The notes below the pieces were generated by a model. The model was not told the origin of the DNA. It made no database searches and saw nothing but the letters and a program-made list of their open reading frames with translations. Shown here in pieces: positions 33,601 through 46,590 of a DNA stretch of 64,000 nt. Position 1 is the first letter of the stretch. Each line of letters begins with the position of its first letter. Source of the stretch: Phoenix dactylifera (lineage: Eukaryota > Streptophyta > Magnoliopsida > Arecales > Arecaceae); contig NC_052399.1 in the NCBI RefSeq assembly GCF_009389715.1, positions 28,157,146 through 28,221,145 of the forward strand, written 5' to 3'. Made by a program: the position numbers and the translations under genes.

Positions 33601-35230
33601 AGCTCGCATGGGTACTGGCATTCACAATTATCATGTGGCAGACGGAAGGTGTGGCCACGGGAGTTTCTTCACAGTTTCCGGGCTCCACAATCTTCATGTG
33701 TTTTGGCATTGAAAAGTGAAAACTGAATACGTGGGCCCTTTAAGGGCCTTTGGGTTCCTTTATTTGATTAATTTATCTTTTTCGGATCTCGCCAAGAGTC
33801 GTGACACATGGAGTTCCCAGTTATAATTAAGATAAAAACCCGCGGTAACAAAGAGCGTTTTACTATAAGGCCACGAGGCGTGTTTTAGATTTATTACTGA
33901 GTGGTTTGGAGGTTTTTTATTTTTTTAATAGAAGTTGGGAGTTTTTTTTAAATATATTACTGGGAATTATGATAACAGCAAAAATCTGCTAAAAATATTA
34001 AAAATTATTAATTAGATTAGATCTATCGCGGATCGGATGGATCGGTCCAACTGCAAAACAACGTGTATAGAGATGAATTTTAAAAAAAAGATGGTTGGTC
34101 GACTGATCTGATAGCTCACAGTTAAACCCCATTCCACTAAAAATTAGATCAAAAATATAAAACTGTAGAGTTTTTTATATTGTTTTTTGTAAAAAATTTT
34201 TATACTTTATATAAATGTATAAATTAGCAGCAGGAGAAGCAAAGGGACATTACAACCAATTTGTCATCTCTGGTACACTGTGCTTAAAACTTGATGCAAG
34301 TCGGGTGAGAAAGAAACTTTACCCTCGCAATATTTCCCAATTGAAGGTGCAGGACAAATACAAAATAATACATGAAAGAAACCAGTGGTGCCCACAAAAG
34401 ATTCTCTTGTCCATAACAGTCCAAGGGCTGGTGATTGTAACGTTTCTTTCCTTTTTGCGTCTCTAACTTTCTCCTCCTTTTTGTTTTTTTTTGGGTTCAT
34501 CTGTCTCCAACTCATTTATGCTTCCCCGCTTCTAGCTGGAGGACTTAGTAAAGTTTCTAACTTCAAAAAACAAAAAGAAGAAAACTCAGATAGTTAGCCT
34601 TCTCAAAAGAGATGGAGATATAAGTCAAGTTATATATATATATGAGAAACCATTGGCTGGACATGAAGTTTAATTTACAACCTATTGATTTGGCACTACA
34701 CACGTACATGCAGGCATGCATACACTCCAAGAATTAATCCTGCTTTATGATAGAAACAAGAGAAGATCGGTATCCCAATCTGAGTACGTGCATTAAGTTT
34801 TCTACTCTACAGTCATAGAAAACGCTAAATCAAATGGACATTGTAGCTGCACATGCTTTTTCAGGCATGCATCACATGTGCTTAGAGTTAGATTGCTTAA
34901 TTACATCAAATCTCTACTATTATTAACTTCTTAGTAGCAAAGCTCGAGGTAGTAAATCTAACCCCAAGGTAACTCTGGCTTCATGTTTTCAGGAGGCTAC
35001 ATATGAAGACTGGCTTTATTATGAATACATTAGCAAGCAAAAGATTTGTTTTGCTCGTTAACGCAGTTATCAAATTACTTAACAGTCTATGGCTTAATTT
35101 CATTCCATTATAGAATCATAAAGACTTCCTCTGAGATACCATGACCATCAAGTATTCATTCAGGGTGCATTAATCCTGTTCTAACCTACCTGTAATTTGA
35201 TAACAGGGAACACCCTCTCAGCCTCTTGAA

Positions 35231-36155
35231 TATATGAATATAAATTACAAACATCATTTATGTAGCCCAAGTTTTGGATTCCATACAGATTAATTGTTAA
35301 AGAAATAAAATAAAAAAATAAAAAAATAAACAGGCAGCAGATCTCACCACTAGATGAGTCCATTAGTTCATAGTTACTAATCATATGTCCTCCAAAAACG
35401 AATCATAACTTCTCAAATAGAAAAAATTATAGACAGAAATTTATAGACAGCAGTTCCCACAAGTTAGAAAAGTTAATTAGTCTGTAGTTAGCAATCATGT
35501 CTCCAATAGTTCCCCTCAACTAGGCGACTTGCCAATCAAAAATTGATATTGAGAACAGTAGGTTGCGGACCTAATTAATCTTTCAAAGTAATTCAGCCAA
35601 GTTAATTCGTAACAGGTGCTTCTTGGGTGCACAATATTCTGCTTCAGTTAAAAAGCAAAAACCCATGCCTTGTTTTTTGAATTTTGAAGAGAATGGTGAA
35701 GCACCAAGCATGACATAATAACCAGTGATGGAACATTATGAATCACCATAGCTTGCTCAATCTGAATCACCAGATGCTTGCATGGAACCTTGTGGCATTA
35801 AAGGAAAAAAGAAGGATGCCTTCATGTTTACTTTAGATGCCGAGGGAGGCAAATGACAAATTAGCACAAGCGACGGCAAGATAGATAAGGCACCCAATTA
35901 ATCTCCATTTATCTTTGTTCTTAGCAAGCAACCAAGATCCAATATTTTAGACCAGAAGAAGGATGAGGTATGGAAGTGCAGAAACTAATTATTGGTTATT
36001 TGAATATCTTAATGAGAGAACCTAATAATTAGATTATTAGTCTATTTTATTTGGACACAGTTCCTTCTCCCATCCTTGTCCAACTTTGTTTTAAACCGTT
36101 CTATGTAAGTCGAAGGGTTGTTTGTTCTATCATATAGCAACATAAAGTAGGAGAG
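35231..36155 (-). mobile_element. duplicated block holding a broken Ty1-copia RNase H remnant (fossil), copy 2
   Basis: It is collinear with 24356-25235. The copia-like words lie at about 35590-35790 on the minus strand. The copy is broken like copy 1, and the shared structure shows that the insertion predates the duplication. Confidence 0.6.
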
Positions 36156-36562
36156 ATGGATGACGAACTAGCCCTAGAAATTTTCACGGCATAAAGACTA
36201 TTCTTTAAGAGATGTGACCTATATAGAGGTGGAGCAAGATTAAAAGGCATCCACTCATTTTCACTATTTCTAGACCAATAAATAACATATTTATTGCATT
36301 TTAATCCCTAGTATGATGATCCAACATTTTTACATATGTTATTAAAGCAAGATAATATTGAGATTAAAACCCTAAAAGATTAAAATCAAAATTTATTAAA
36401 AAATAATGATAAAATTTAATTCTATCAAATGATTAATTCTTCATGCTCGATGAAATTTTGAAACAATTTAGGATTTTTATTCTTCTTATCAAGACAAGTA
36501 CACAAGATCAAGAATCACAAACAATAGATTTGTCGAAATTAAAAATTCGAGTTCTGAACCAA
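36156..36562. other. spacer between block A and block B
   Basis: AT-rich sequence unique within this window. No gene or recognised element. Confidence 0.4.
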
Positions 36563-37806
36563 TGGGCCTTGAATCCTCCCATCGTCCCGGCCCCATGTGC
36601 ACGACAGCCTGCTAGCTTGGCATTCAGCGGGCCCCAAGTCTTGTGTACATATATAGTAGCCTGGCCACAGCGGCCCTGAATCCCACGTGCATGGGGACCC
36701 AATTTGCCGGCCAAGACCCATTGGAAAAGAAGGTCGAATTTGGTACTAGGATGATGCTCTTAGCAACAATAGCAATGGCCCCAGAAGCATGGGAGGTAGC
36801 GGTGGTTGTAGTAATGGTGATGGCGACAACGGAATAATGGTGGTAGGGATGTGGGTAATGTCCTGCAGGTGGTGATAAGAAAGAAAGGCATTTTTCGTGG
36901 TGTTAAAAATATGATTTTTTTTGTTGTTAAAATAGTAAAAGTAAAAAATTTTTATTTTATTTTTTTTTAAAAAAAATAAAAAAGATATTTTAGAAAATCA
37001 AGAATAAAAATAATACCATCAAGCATTTTTTTTATTATTTTGGTATGTGTAATTTTATTTTAAAAATAAAAATAGAACAAACAGGCACTACAAGTTTCCA
37101 AAATTTTAGGAGACAAGATATGATTTAGATATGATTTAATTGGACAGCATCTAAGTGACAGGCTCTCATCAACGGATCCAAGTGCCATTACCGTGGGATG
37201 TTCGACAACATCCGGACCGTAGGGACCATGAAGGCAGTCTGACTAAAGCTGGGATTGGTGATAATGGAGGTGGTCATGGAGAGAGAGACGGCATGAAACC
37301 AAGTTGGTGGGGGGCGTAGAACAGTCTGGCACCGGAAAAAACAGGGGATGCAGCCAGGATGCATTAACAGCTTCTCTACATTATTTGATGTCTCATATAA
37401 TGGTTCTGTCAGTCAACATATACATCGCTTGGGTCTACGGCAATCGTTTTATTAGAAGCTTTCCGTTGACAGGAGTGTTTTAAACCTATATCATATTGCA
37501 TGGTGATAAAGAAGTTACAGACTCGTGCATGGAATTTTAACTTACAAGGTATGGGTTGTAAGAGTATGTGAACTCTTATGTACACATTCAGTTTTTAAGG
37601 AAAGAGTTCAGCGTTACCAAAAAAACGCAAAAAAAGGGATCCTTGGGAAGTATTAGGTTGCAATAGATTGTTCTCATCAAAAAAAAAAAAAAAAGGTTGC
37701 GATAGATTGTGATCTCAAGACTCGAGGAGTATGATGAAGTATAAACTTGTTGTCATCTCCATCCCTCCTGTTCATCTGGTTCCTCGCACAACAGCCTCAA
37801 CCTCCA

Positions 37807-37962
37807 ATGTTACTTAAGCGTAGGTTCCTCGTCCTCTTCTTCCTCGTCGTGATTCCTCTATTTATTTTTGTCCTCGATATGGTAATAAGAGAGGCCGGGG
37901 TTCTGGGGGTCGTTACAATTTTAACTTTAATATCAAATGCTCCACAGGAAAGGAATATTTAA
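37807..37962 (+). other. small duplicated open frame with signal-anchor-like start, copy B
   Basis: 51 codons begin MLLKRRFLVLFFLVVIPLFI. It is homologous to the frame at 30291, and both are too short for a known family. The differing ends argue against selection on the whole frame. Confidence 0.2.
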
Positions 37963-39019
37963 ACATGGCACTACGTTTGCCTATAGGATGCTCAAACTTG
38001 TTTGTTTTGAGGAAAAAAATCCGTTGCCTTGTAGCTAGGTTATCCTTTACAAACCAGGGTTTCACATAGATAATTCAAGCAATTGGATATAGTCTACTAT
38101 CTCTACACTGTTTACCTATTAAAAATCATACAATTTGGAGACTGCTATCTTATGCATCAAGTTAAAAAAAAAAGAATTGTTTAAATAACAAGAAACAATG
38201 CAAGTTTTTTGACTATTTGATATATATAGACTGAGAGTCTTCAAATCATATAATTTTAAATATATAAACAATTTAGAGGTAGTAAAATATATTTAATGGC
38301 TCGGATTATTGATGTAAGACCTCCATCATCTAGTCCAAATCCAATCGAATTTGCGTGGAGATAGACTTTTAAAATCTAAAAGTTCTTCTAAGTTTACAAA
38401 GTTAAAAAGATGATACTAAATGTGCAAAGTGAAAAGGATTTATTTTTCTTGTAAATTTTTTTATAAAAATAATATAAGATAAGATGGTCTTTTAGGAATA
38501 TGGAAAGAAAATATTTTAGATTCTAGAGTAAGATTTTCATCTCGCTATCAGTTTCTAGCAATATAGAGCAAGTACTGACATGAATATTATAAATCTCGGC
38601 CATAGTTATATCAATCAGTTTAAATTGACGTAGATTGATATATCAATTGATATGATATCAAAGTATTACCTAGGATCTCCTAATTTACATTTCATAATCT
38701 TAAAAATAAGATTTTTGTAATTAATTGTTTAAATTAAATATATTATAACAATAACCAAGATCTAAGAAATTGTGATTCCTATAATATTGACTAAGATTGT
38801 TAAGATCTTGGTGTTTTCCTTCTTGATCCAAACTTCCAATCTCATCCAAGATACCAAGATCTCTATCCATGTCAATATTGAGCATCTTCTGAGATTGCTA
38901 AGTTTGTAATTAAAAACTTTACTCTAGAGGAAATGAGTAAAATCCAGGTTGCGCATGAACTGATGCAAGCCGGAGAAACTTGACTACCCTTTGATTACCC
39001 TGACCCTTTGAACATCAAA

Positions 39020-41248
39020 CTTTGTAACTAAAAGCATAAATTGAATGTTGAAATAGGCTAATATTACTAGAGATGAAGACAATATTAAGGGTGCATCGAG
39101 AATCATTTTAAGACAAGATCGAGGGCTAGATTCATGCCCTATATTATATTAGAAGCTCCCAAGTGACCTGTGGACCATCACTAGATCAGCTAAGAAAAGA
39201 ATACAAGGTGACACTTGATTACAAGTATCTAAAGAGCTCAACATTTTACTATGTTTTGTCAAGTTGTAGTATTTCATGCAGTCTAATGCATATTAGTCTA
39301 AAAAATAGCTTCGCCCTAAGTAGCAAAAATATAATTTCAAGCTAAAAACATTTCTACTATATTTGGTATCAGCTAAGCTTTTCAACACTATTTGAATTGT
39401 CTCGATTGGAGCTCGGATGAGAAAGTTATGATCGTCTAAAGAGTATTAACATAATGAAAGTGCTTGAACGAGGAAATCAAAGACCGAGAATACAATAGCA
39501 AGGCAAAACTGTGTCATATTCGGACAGCAAGTTAATATATCATTCAACTTTTTCTGATGGCATTCAACCCACCATCAGATCCAAACCGAGTTCGAGAAGC
39601 CTTGAAGTCACTGCTAACCAAGTCCAGGTTGAGTTGGAAGGTAACAGATAAGCAGTTATTGTGCCATCAAATCAAGATATATGTCGTGCGATCCATTTTG
39701 CTTCTAGAAGCACCCTAAGCAAGACTTAAGAATGGATTAGAACCAAACACATGATAGTTGCCATAAGAGAGTCCTATGATCCATAACTAAAGCTGTAATA
39801 GGCCGGATTGACCTGTAACCCTACCCAACCCGCTTAGACCCGATTCAACCTTTTTTTAAAGATCCATGGAGCCAGGATGGGTTTTAAAATTAAATCTATT
39901 CTATTTTTCACGTCAAATCTGAGTTTACTAAATTCTGACGAAGCTCTACTCGACCTATTTAATTTTGGATCAATTTTGGATCTTCTACTCTATGACCCGG
40001 CCTGAACTTCGTAATGCCGTTAGGACCCGCAAGAGGTGGTTAAGTCGGTTTCTACTCTCCCAATCCAACTTTGTGACTCCGTCTCTACTCTCCCGACTCC
40101 CAAGTCCCGAGTCCCGAGTCGCATCCCAATTTCCAAAGGCCAAATCCTAATCTCGCTCTCTCCCCGCCGAACCCCATCTCCATACAATCATAACATAAAC
40201 TAACCTTTCTAAGTAGGTTATATGTGAGGACCCGTGGAAGCATGTGTAGTCCCACATCAATTATTCACTGGGTGGATCTTTTATATTTATATAAGATCAA
40301 AAATTTTAAATAATACCTTGCAGCTAACTTTTTTGGATGAGATTTTGAGTTGTAACAAATGGTATTAGAGTAGACCCTGCCCATGGACTATATGGAATAG
40401 GAAACACTGCAACACAGGCTCATTCAGACTAACCACGGGCCAATCATAGTACTTGTGATTAGATTTAAATAGATTTGAACCCTTAGCCTTACGAGGATGT
40501 TAGGACTTAAATAAGAAGAGTATGTAAAAACTCGTGTGGGAGTGTGTTTAGCCCCGTATTGATTATTTGTTGAATAGACTTTGGGTAGTTATATATAAGA
40601 TTAAGAAACCTAAATAATATCTTTTAGCTAGCTAGCCTTTTTGAGCAAGCTTTTTAATCTCCCAATTTCATCCAACAAACATTCATCTGCGGTCTCTACC
40701 GAGAAAGGCATAGACTTCTTTTGTTCGGCAGTCAATGGACCCTCACTGCAACTTCAGAGAGCACATAACCCTGTTACAGAAAGGAACAAACAGGAACAGA
40801 GGAAAAGGAAATAGAAAATAAAAGATAGCTCGCGGTGTAGAGAAGATGTAGGAAATGCTCGTTCCATCAGTAACCTACTTATTTATTTGTATATGAGTGT
40901 GCCACGTATTGTTACTGTCTTCAGTTAGAGCATGGCCTTGGCAGATTTTTGTCGTCTTAATGTTTTAAAACCCGTGTTCATGGGACACTCCTGTCATTAG
41001 CTCGCTTCTATCTGTGTATATGAATGCGACAAGTAACATTACTATCTTCAATGAGAACTTGGTCTTGATAAACCTACATGTCTCAACTGTGTTAATCCGT
41101 GCGCTTTTTTGGAGTTTGTATTTGATGACACTATTAGCAACCAAATATAATGGAGTTTTAGGCATTTGAGCTGACGAACAGAATCTTTTAAAGTTTAAAA
41201 TCTCTTTTTTGTGTGGGCATCTTCATGAATCCTTTATATGTAATCGAC
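39020..41248. mobile_element. 2.2-kb unclassified insertion with 5-bp target duplication
   Basis: Block A reads AACATCAAATACTTAATC without interruption (31486-31490 is TCAAA). Block B has TCAAA at 39015-39019 and again at 41249-41253, with 2,229 bp between. The insert begins CTTTGTAACTAAAAGC and ends TATATGTAATCGAC. The ends are neither inverted repeats nor TG...CA. A 5-bp duplication suggests an LTR-type integrase, but the termini do not fit, so it could be a damaged element. It includes a worn CCCGACC-type stretch (about 39800-40030) and a nested TRIM. It codes for nothing recognisable. Confidence 0.55.
40223..40655 (+). mobile_element. second TRIM of the 1494-1932 family (fossil), nested in the 2.2-kb insertion
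   Basis: The left terminal repeat (40223-40357) starts TGTGAGGACCCGTGG and ends TTGTAACA. It is followed after two bases by a worn primer-binding site (40360-40371). The internal part is collinear with the first TRIM, including TGTGATTAGATTT and TTTGAACCCTTAGCCT. The right terminal repeat starts at 40524 after a purine tract and fades near 40655. The repeats are much more diverged than in the first element, so this copy is older. No target duplication was found. Confidence 0.75.
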
Positions 41249-41781
41249 TCAAATATTTAATCTTTCAAACAAGTTAAAAGGGAATAGTTATTATGGACCG
41301 GACATGATCCGAACCGGATCCAGATTCAAATTTTTTGGGTTGGGACCGGGTTATACATGAACCCGACTCAACCCGAATGACCCATTGGGTCCAAATTTTT
41401 TATCGTGAACCCAAGCCGCCCGGATCCAATCTTCTATTGGGTTGAGTCCAGATCTAACATCAAGACCTGAACAAAGAACCGAGTTGGATTGGAATTACTC
41501 CTGCCGCGATCCGATCCGACCATTTGCACTCCTACCCACAACTTTACCTCACAGTCCATAATTTATGATCTCAATATTGTGGCTAAATTGTTTCCCTCAC
41601 ATTACGTGAGTATGACACCTTCATTGTATTACTTTCATATGAGTTCGCGAGTTCTACTAGCACCAGTTATGCGGGTTCAAGGGTTCAAATCCACATCCCT
41701 CCCATGGACTTGAACATGGCATTCTCCTTGTCCATGGTCCTGTCCTCTCCATGGCCATGGCCAAAAGTCCTGTCCTCTCCA

Positions 41782-41873
41782 GCTAGAATTCTAACCTCTT
41801 AACACATATCGAGAATAAGCTATGCGAGCATAGAATTCTAATTTCTCAACATCTAGAGAGAATAGGTTATGTA
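41782..41873. repeat. 47-bp repeat, two units, in the SDR4 3' flank
   Basis: These units correspond to the four-unit array at 32009-32205 in block A. Confidence 0.8.
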
Positions 41874-42319
41874 TTGGCATGCATCTTCCAATTATTTAGA
41901 CATTGAATCCAACAAGACATTTTGATGGATGCAGACATATTATTCCCAATCGCTTAAGCTTAACTTGTGCTGTTCAACGCTTGAGAAAGTAGGCCACGCA
42001 GTAGCCGATAAATTGATCAGCTTTTCAGTATAGAGAATATGCTTGGTGTCTTGGGGACAAATGCGACACTGGACGTCATGGAAGAATGGAAATCGTGGAC
42101 ATTTGAGGCATGGGAAGTGTTGCTGTAACGATTGTCATGGAGAATAACAGAGTTTATCATAGCCAAGAGTGTCATGCTGAGTTAGGTGTAAAAAAAAAAA
42201 AGAAGAATGACATGGTACCTCATACCTAAACCATGCTGATTCATCGTCTGCACTCGTGGCAACACTATAATCAACCAATTCTCATATTTGCAGGAAACAC
42301 AAAAAGGGAGTGATTGCAA

Positions 42320-43234
42320 TCAAACATATCCACCATTCAGCCGGATGATCTGGCCATTGACCCACTCCCCGGCATCACTGGCCAAGAAGCCCACCATAGG
42401 GGCCACATCTTCAGGCCTACCCAAACGGCCCATTGGGCTCTCAGCCACCACCGCCCTTATCCGCTCCTCCGATTTTCCGGCGTAGAACAATGGTGTCGCG
42501 ATTGGCCCCGGCGCCACCGCATTCGCCGTGATCCCAGTTCCCCTCAGCTCCTTCGCTAGGATTTTCATCATCACCTCGATCGCACCCTTGGTCGATGAGT
42601 ATGTACTATACCCAGGCCTCAACGAGCCCACCGTCGATGACGACATTGTTATAATTCTACCTCCGCCACCTCGAACAAGCCGGTTTGCTGCTTCCCGGCA
42701 GCAAAGGAACGTCCCCTTGGCGTTTATGTTGTACACCCACTCCCATTGCTCTAATGTCGTCTCAGCAAGTGGTGGGTATTTGGGGTCTTGGACACCAGCG
42801 GCTGCCACGAGGATATGGATTTTTGGGCCAAAAGTGGACTGGGCCGTGTCAAAGAGATACTTCACTTTCTCCTCTTTCGACGTATCCGCTTCGACTGCAA
42901 TGGCCCATGGGCCGGAATCAGCAGTGATGGAGTTGTTGAGGGAGGAGGCAAGGCTGTCGGCCGGCGCAGGGTCGCCAACATAGCCGATGACTACCTTGGC
43001 ACCGAGGGAGGTTAGGTGGGTGGTGATTGCACTTCCGATGCCGCCGGAGCCTCCTGTTATGATGGCCACCCGGTCCTTAAGTGGCAGCGAGCCTGTAGTA
43101 CTATATAGGCCAGCTGCTCCATTGACCTGGCCAGTCGGATATCCATCTCCACCTTGTTCACTGGCTGAGTTCGATGAGGGGGGCGAGCCGGCGTTGTTGC
43201 TCGGTGATTTAGCAGAATTTGAGGGAGATGCCAT
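42320..43234 (-). CDS. SDR4: chloroplast NADPH-dependent aldehyde reductase-like short-chain dehydrogenase
   Basis: A single exon of 304 codons, collinear with SDR3 without any indel. It has the Ser/Asn-rich leader MASPSNSAKSPSNN, TGGSGGIG at 60-67, AAAGV at 144-148, Asn171 (NAKGT), Ser199, Tyr212/Lys216 (YSSTK) and a C-terminal NGGYV. Differences from SDR3 are mostly in the leader and on the surface, such as DTSKEEKVKYLFDTAQ against DISKEEQVKYLFDKAQ and EVMMKILAKE against EVMTKILAKE. All catalytic residues are intact, which suggests both copies remain functional. It lies between the 2.2-kb insertion on its 3' side and the solo LTR about 520 bp beyond its start codon. The latter could alter its upstream regulatory region. 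Role as for SDR3: NADPH-dependent reduction of reactive aldehydes, assigned by family. Confidence 0.92.
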   Translation of the reverse strand: MASPSNSAKSPSNNAGSPPSSNSASEQGGDGYPTGQVNGAAGLYSTTGSLPLKDRVAIITGGSGGIGSAITTHLTSLGAKVVIGYVGDPAPADSLASSLNNSITADSGPWAIAVEADTSKEEKVKYLFDTAQSTFGPKIHILVAAAGVQDPKYPPLAETTLEQWEWVYNINAKGTFLCCREAANRLVRGGGGRIITMSSSTVGSLRPGYSTYSSTKGAIEVMMKILAKELRGTGITANAVAPGPIATPLFYAGKSEERIRAVVAESPMGRLGRPEDVAPMVGFLASDAGEWVNGQIIRLNGGYV

Positions 43235-43302
43235 TTTCGGAGACTAGCCTAGCTTCTCCCTCTCCTTCCTCCTCCAACTCATTTCTCTGCTAGAAACAAG
43301 GA

Positions 43303-43312
43303 GTTATATTTT
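43303..43312 (-). promoter_or_regulatory. TATA-like element upstream of SDR4
   Basis: AAAATATAAC on the minus strand, about 70-78 bp before the start codon, at the same relative place as in SDR3. Confidence 0.4.
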
Positions 43313-45984
43313 AGCTCACATGGGCACTGGCATTCACAATTATCATGTGGCAGATGGATGGAGCGGCCAAGGGAGTTTCTTCACAGTTTCCGGGCTCCTC
43401 AATCTTCATGTGTTTTGGCATTGAAAACTGCATATGTGGGCCCGTCAAGGGCCTTTGGGTCCCTTTATGTTATTACTTTATCGTTTTAGGATCTCGCCAA
43501 GAGTCATGACACATGGAGTTCCCAGTTACAATTAAGATAAAAACCCGCGGTAACAAAGAACGTTTTACTACCAAGGCCAGGAGGCATTTTTTAGATTTAT
43601 TATTGAGTGGTTTGGAGGGTTTTTTTTTTTTAATAGAAGTTGGGAGTTTTTTTAAAATTTATTACTGGGTGGTTGGGAATTATGATAACAGCAAAAATCT
43701 GCTAAAAATATTAAAAATTATTAATTAGATTAGATCTATCGCTGATCGGATCGGATGTGTAATTATTGGGTCCAGATAGGCCGACTTGGATCGTAGTCGG
43801 TGGCCCATCTGGAGGTCCAACAGTGGTAGCTTTGGAAAGGAAGCTGTTGAGGCGGTTATAACCGCTTAACAGTGGCTATTCTCCCTTTATCTTCCTTTCC
43901 ATGAGGCTATAAATGCCATGGCTTCCTCTGTGAGATTCCATCAACCACCCTTCACTACCTCTTACCTTCTTTCTCCTGCCACAAGAAATTGGATTGGGAG
44001 CGGCGGCGCCAGAGGAGGAGGCACCCCAGCTCGACATCGTCACTCATAGCTCCTTCCCGGAGCTAGGCGAGTCTTCTGATCACTCTGTTCTTTCCATTTC
44101 ATATTCCGATCTATCCAGATAAATGATCAAAACAAAAGAAAATTAGAGAAATAAAAAGAAAAATAGAAGAAGAGGAAGGGTAGAAGAATGGAAGATGAGG
44201 AGGAGGAAGGAAGGGGAAGATCTCGCTGTGAGCGGCCGTCATCCAACGTTGGATCGATCGATCGAAGGCCATGGACGGCCCAGGCCGAATTAGCCTTCCC
44301 CTTCCACTCAACTGTGATTTTCCTTTCCATTAAAACCTAGATCTAAAAATCCTTAAATGCAAACCTACCTCCCGATTCATGGGAATGGTCCTCGACTTGT
44401 GCAATCCGGTTCCTATGGGTGGAACCGGTTTGATCTCGGCCGAAGGTGATCGGAGAAGACGAGCCGAAGGGGGATCTCCCTATTTTGGCCTCTGACTCGG
44501 GGCACCGTGGACGCCATCGGGCCGACCGCGGGCGTCGGCCGCGCTCTACGCGGACACCATCGGCTTCGGCCGATTCCTCTGCTTCTCGAGGGATGCCCGT
44601 GCCCCATCTCCTCCACTGGAGGTGGAGGAGGAGAGCGGTCAGCCGGGCCGCGGCTGTTGCAGGTCGGACCGCGGGCGCCGCTGGTTGGCCGCAGCGCCGC
44701 CGGTTTCAGGCCGGCCTCCTCCCGAGCGCCCTTCCGAGCTTGCCTCCTAGCTTCATGGGGGAAGAGAAGAAGAGGGGGAGGAGATCGGGATGGAAAATGG
44801 AAGAAGGTGGGGAAAATGGGTTTAGATCGGGAAGTAGAAGGAAGAAAGTGAAAGGGGAGAAGTAGAAAATGAAAGAGGAAAAATGGGTTTTTCATGGGCC
44901 TAGTAATTGGGTTTTGGAATTTGGAGGAGTAGGTCATCTGCATCATGATCCCACCGAGATGGGAAATTGGGCTATTGAATTTAGGGCCCAAATGTCCTAA
45001 TCACTAAATTAGGGAACCATTAATATGAAGGAAAAATGCCTTAATGGGCCTTGGGATGGCTTCAAATAATTGTAATTATAAGGGCCTAAGATTAGATTGG
45101 GTCTAAGGAGCCCAAACCTTAATAAAAGGGTTAAATTGAATATGGGCTGAGTCAAGGTCCCTTTTTAATTAATTAGATCTGATAAGGTTTAATTATAAAT
45201 TAACTAATTGTGTTTCTGGGCCTGAATACAAATGGGCCCAGTGACTGAACCAGGCCAAGGGCCTGATCCAGAATCTAATTAAACTTTCGGCCTGAATGCA
45301 ATTGACCCAGATCTGAACCAGAAATTGGGTCAAACTTGAACCAAAAAATTGGTTAGACTGAACTCAGACATTGGGTCAGACCCAAATTGAGGATTTGAAT
45401 AGACCTAAATCAGAAATTGGACCAGGTTAGAGACCGAAGAATGAAATTGGGTCCTATAGATGGGTTGTAAACTGATTAATTAAGAAAGATGTAAATAAAT
45501 GAAGTTGAACGTGCAATTAACAAATAATTTGATAGGTAATTGAAGAATTGGCATTTGGCGAGTGATTTAGGTAAATAACATGTCTTAATCTTATTATGGA
45601 TCATGTATCACGTTTTATAAGATGAACACGTATTATTTATGCAATTTGAATTATGGAAAAAGTATGCAACCCTAATATAATCTTATGTTTTATTAAATAT
45701 TTATGACTATTTGATTATGCAATTGTATATGATTATTTATGTTTTCACAAAATTAGGATCAAGCATGTGTTAACAAATGATTGCATGATTTTGGATAAAT
45801 AGCATCCATTATGATTATTATATTATTTACACATAATTATGATGATGTAGAATGTTGTATGGAAAAAATAAAGTTTTCAGCATGATCATGAGTTTTATTC
45901 ATCATGATGTCATCATTCATTTTCCAATGTATCTATGAAATAAGATTCATGAAAAGCATGATATGGTATATGAATTCTCAGATT

Positions 45985-46440
45985 GCTATGTACGGCCCTT
46001 GCCAGCGGATTATAGTAGCTCGGCATATGGCCCTCGCCAGCGGGTTATAATAGCTTGGTTTAGACCCTACCAATGGGGAACAATAGTCGGCAAAGATTAT
46101 GACCCTCGCCAGCCGGTTATAGTAGCTCGGCATACGGCCCTCGCCAGTGGGTTATAGTAGCTTGGTTTAGACCCTGTCAACGGAGAACAATAGTTGGCAA
46201 AGATTATGGTCCTCGTCAACGGGTTATAGTAGCTTGGCATATGGCCCTCGCCAGCGGATTATAGTAGCTTGGTTTAGACCCTGCCAACGGGGAACAATAG
46301 TTGGCAAAGATTATGGCCCTCGCCAGCGGGTTATAGTAGCTCGGCATACGGCCCTCGCTAGCGGGTTATAATAGCTTGGTTTAGACCCTGCCAACGGAAA
46401 ATAATAGTTGGTAAAGATTATGGCCCTGTCACGGGTAATA
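45985..46440. repeat. 107-bp tandem repeat inside the solo LTR
   Basis: Four or so units carry GGCAAAGATTATGGCCCTCG, GCGGGTTATAGTAGCT and GGTTTAGACCCTGCCAACGG. The AAAGATTAT word recurs at about 46092, 46199, 46306 and 46413, a period of 107. Confidence 0.92.
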
Positions 46441-46470
46441 ATAGTGACCATAGCTGCACTATTATTTGAG

Positions 46471-46590
46471 GGCACGAATTTCAAAGCATTAATAATAGCA
46501 AGCACGAATTTCAAAGCATGAATAATAGTATGTACGGATTTCAAAGCATGAATAATGATGAGTACGGATTTCAAAGTATGGGATAATGGC
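46471..46590. repeat. 30-bp tandem repeat inside the solo LTR
   Basis: Four units of (G/T)CACGAATTTCAAAGCAT or GTACGGATTTCAAAGCAT followed by AATAATAG-like sequence start at 46471, 46501, 46531 and 46561. Confidence 0.9.

Larger units (their letters stand above)
28711..35218. repeat. large duplicated block A (holds SDR3), paralogous to 36563-48362
   Basis: From TGGGCCTTGAATCCTCCCAT onward the block is collinear with the second copy, through the flanks and the SDR gene, up to the AACACCCTCTCAGCCTC end near 35218. Copy B has two large extra insertions and copy A one 287-bp insertion; otherwise only small indels differ. The 3' flank of the SDR gene contains a worn CCGACCC/GGGTCGGG-type repeat at about 31520-31760. 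Apart from the SDR gene and the small frame at 30291, nothing here is supported as coding. Confidence 0.9.

Noticed and set aside
36643-36837. Short frames in the block A/B start (also near 28745)
   Set aside because: Not conserved as frames between the two paralogous blocks; several overlap on both strands.
44413-44991. 192-codon minus-strand frame and overlapping plus-strand frames
   Set aside because: They lie in the GC-rich leader part of the solo LTR, overlap on both strands and show no recognisable protein.
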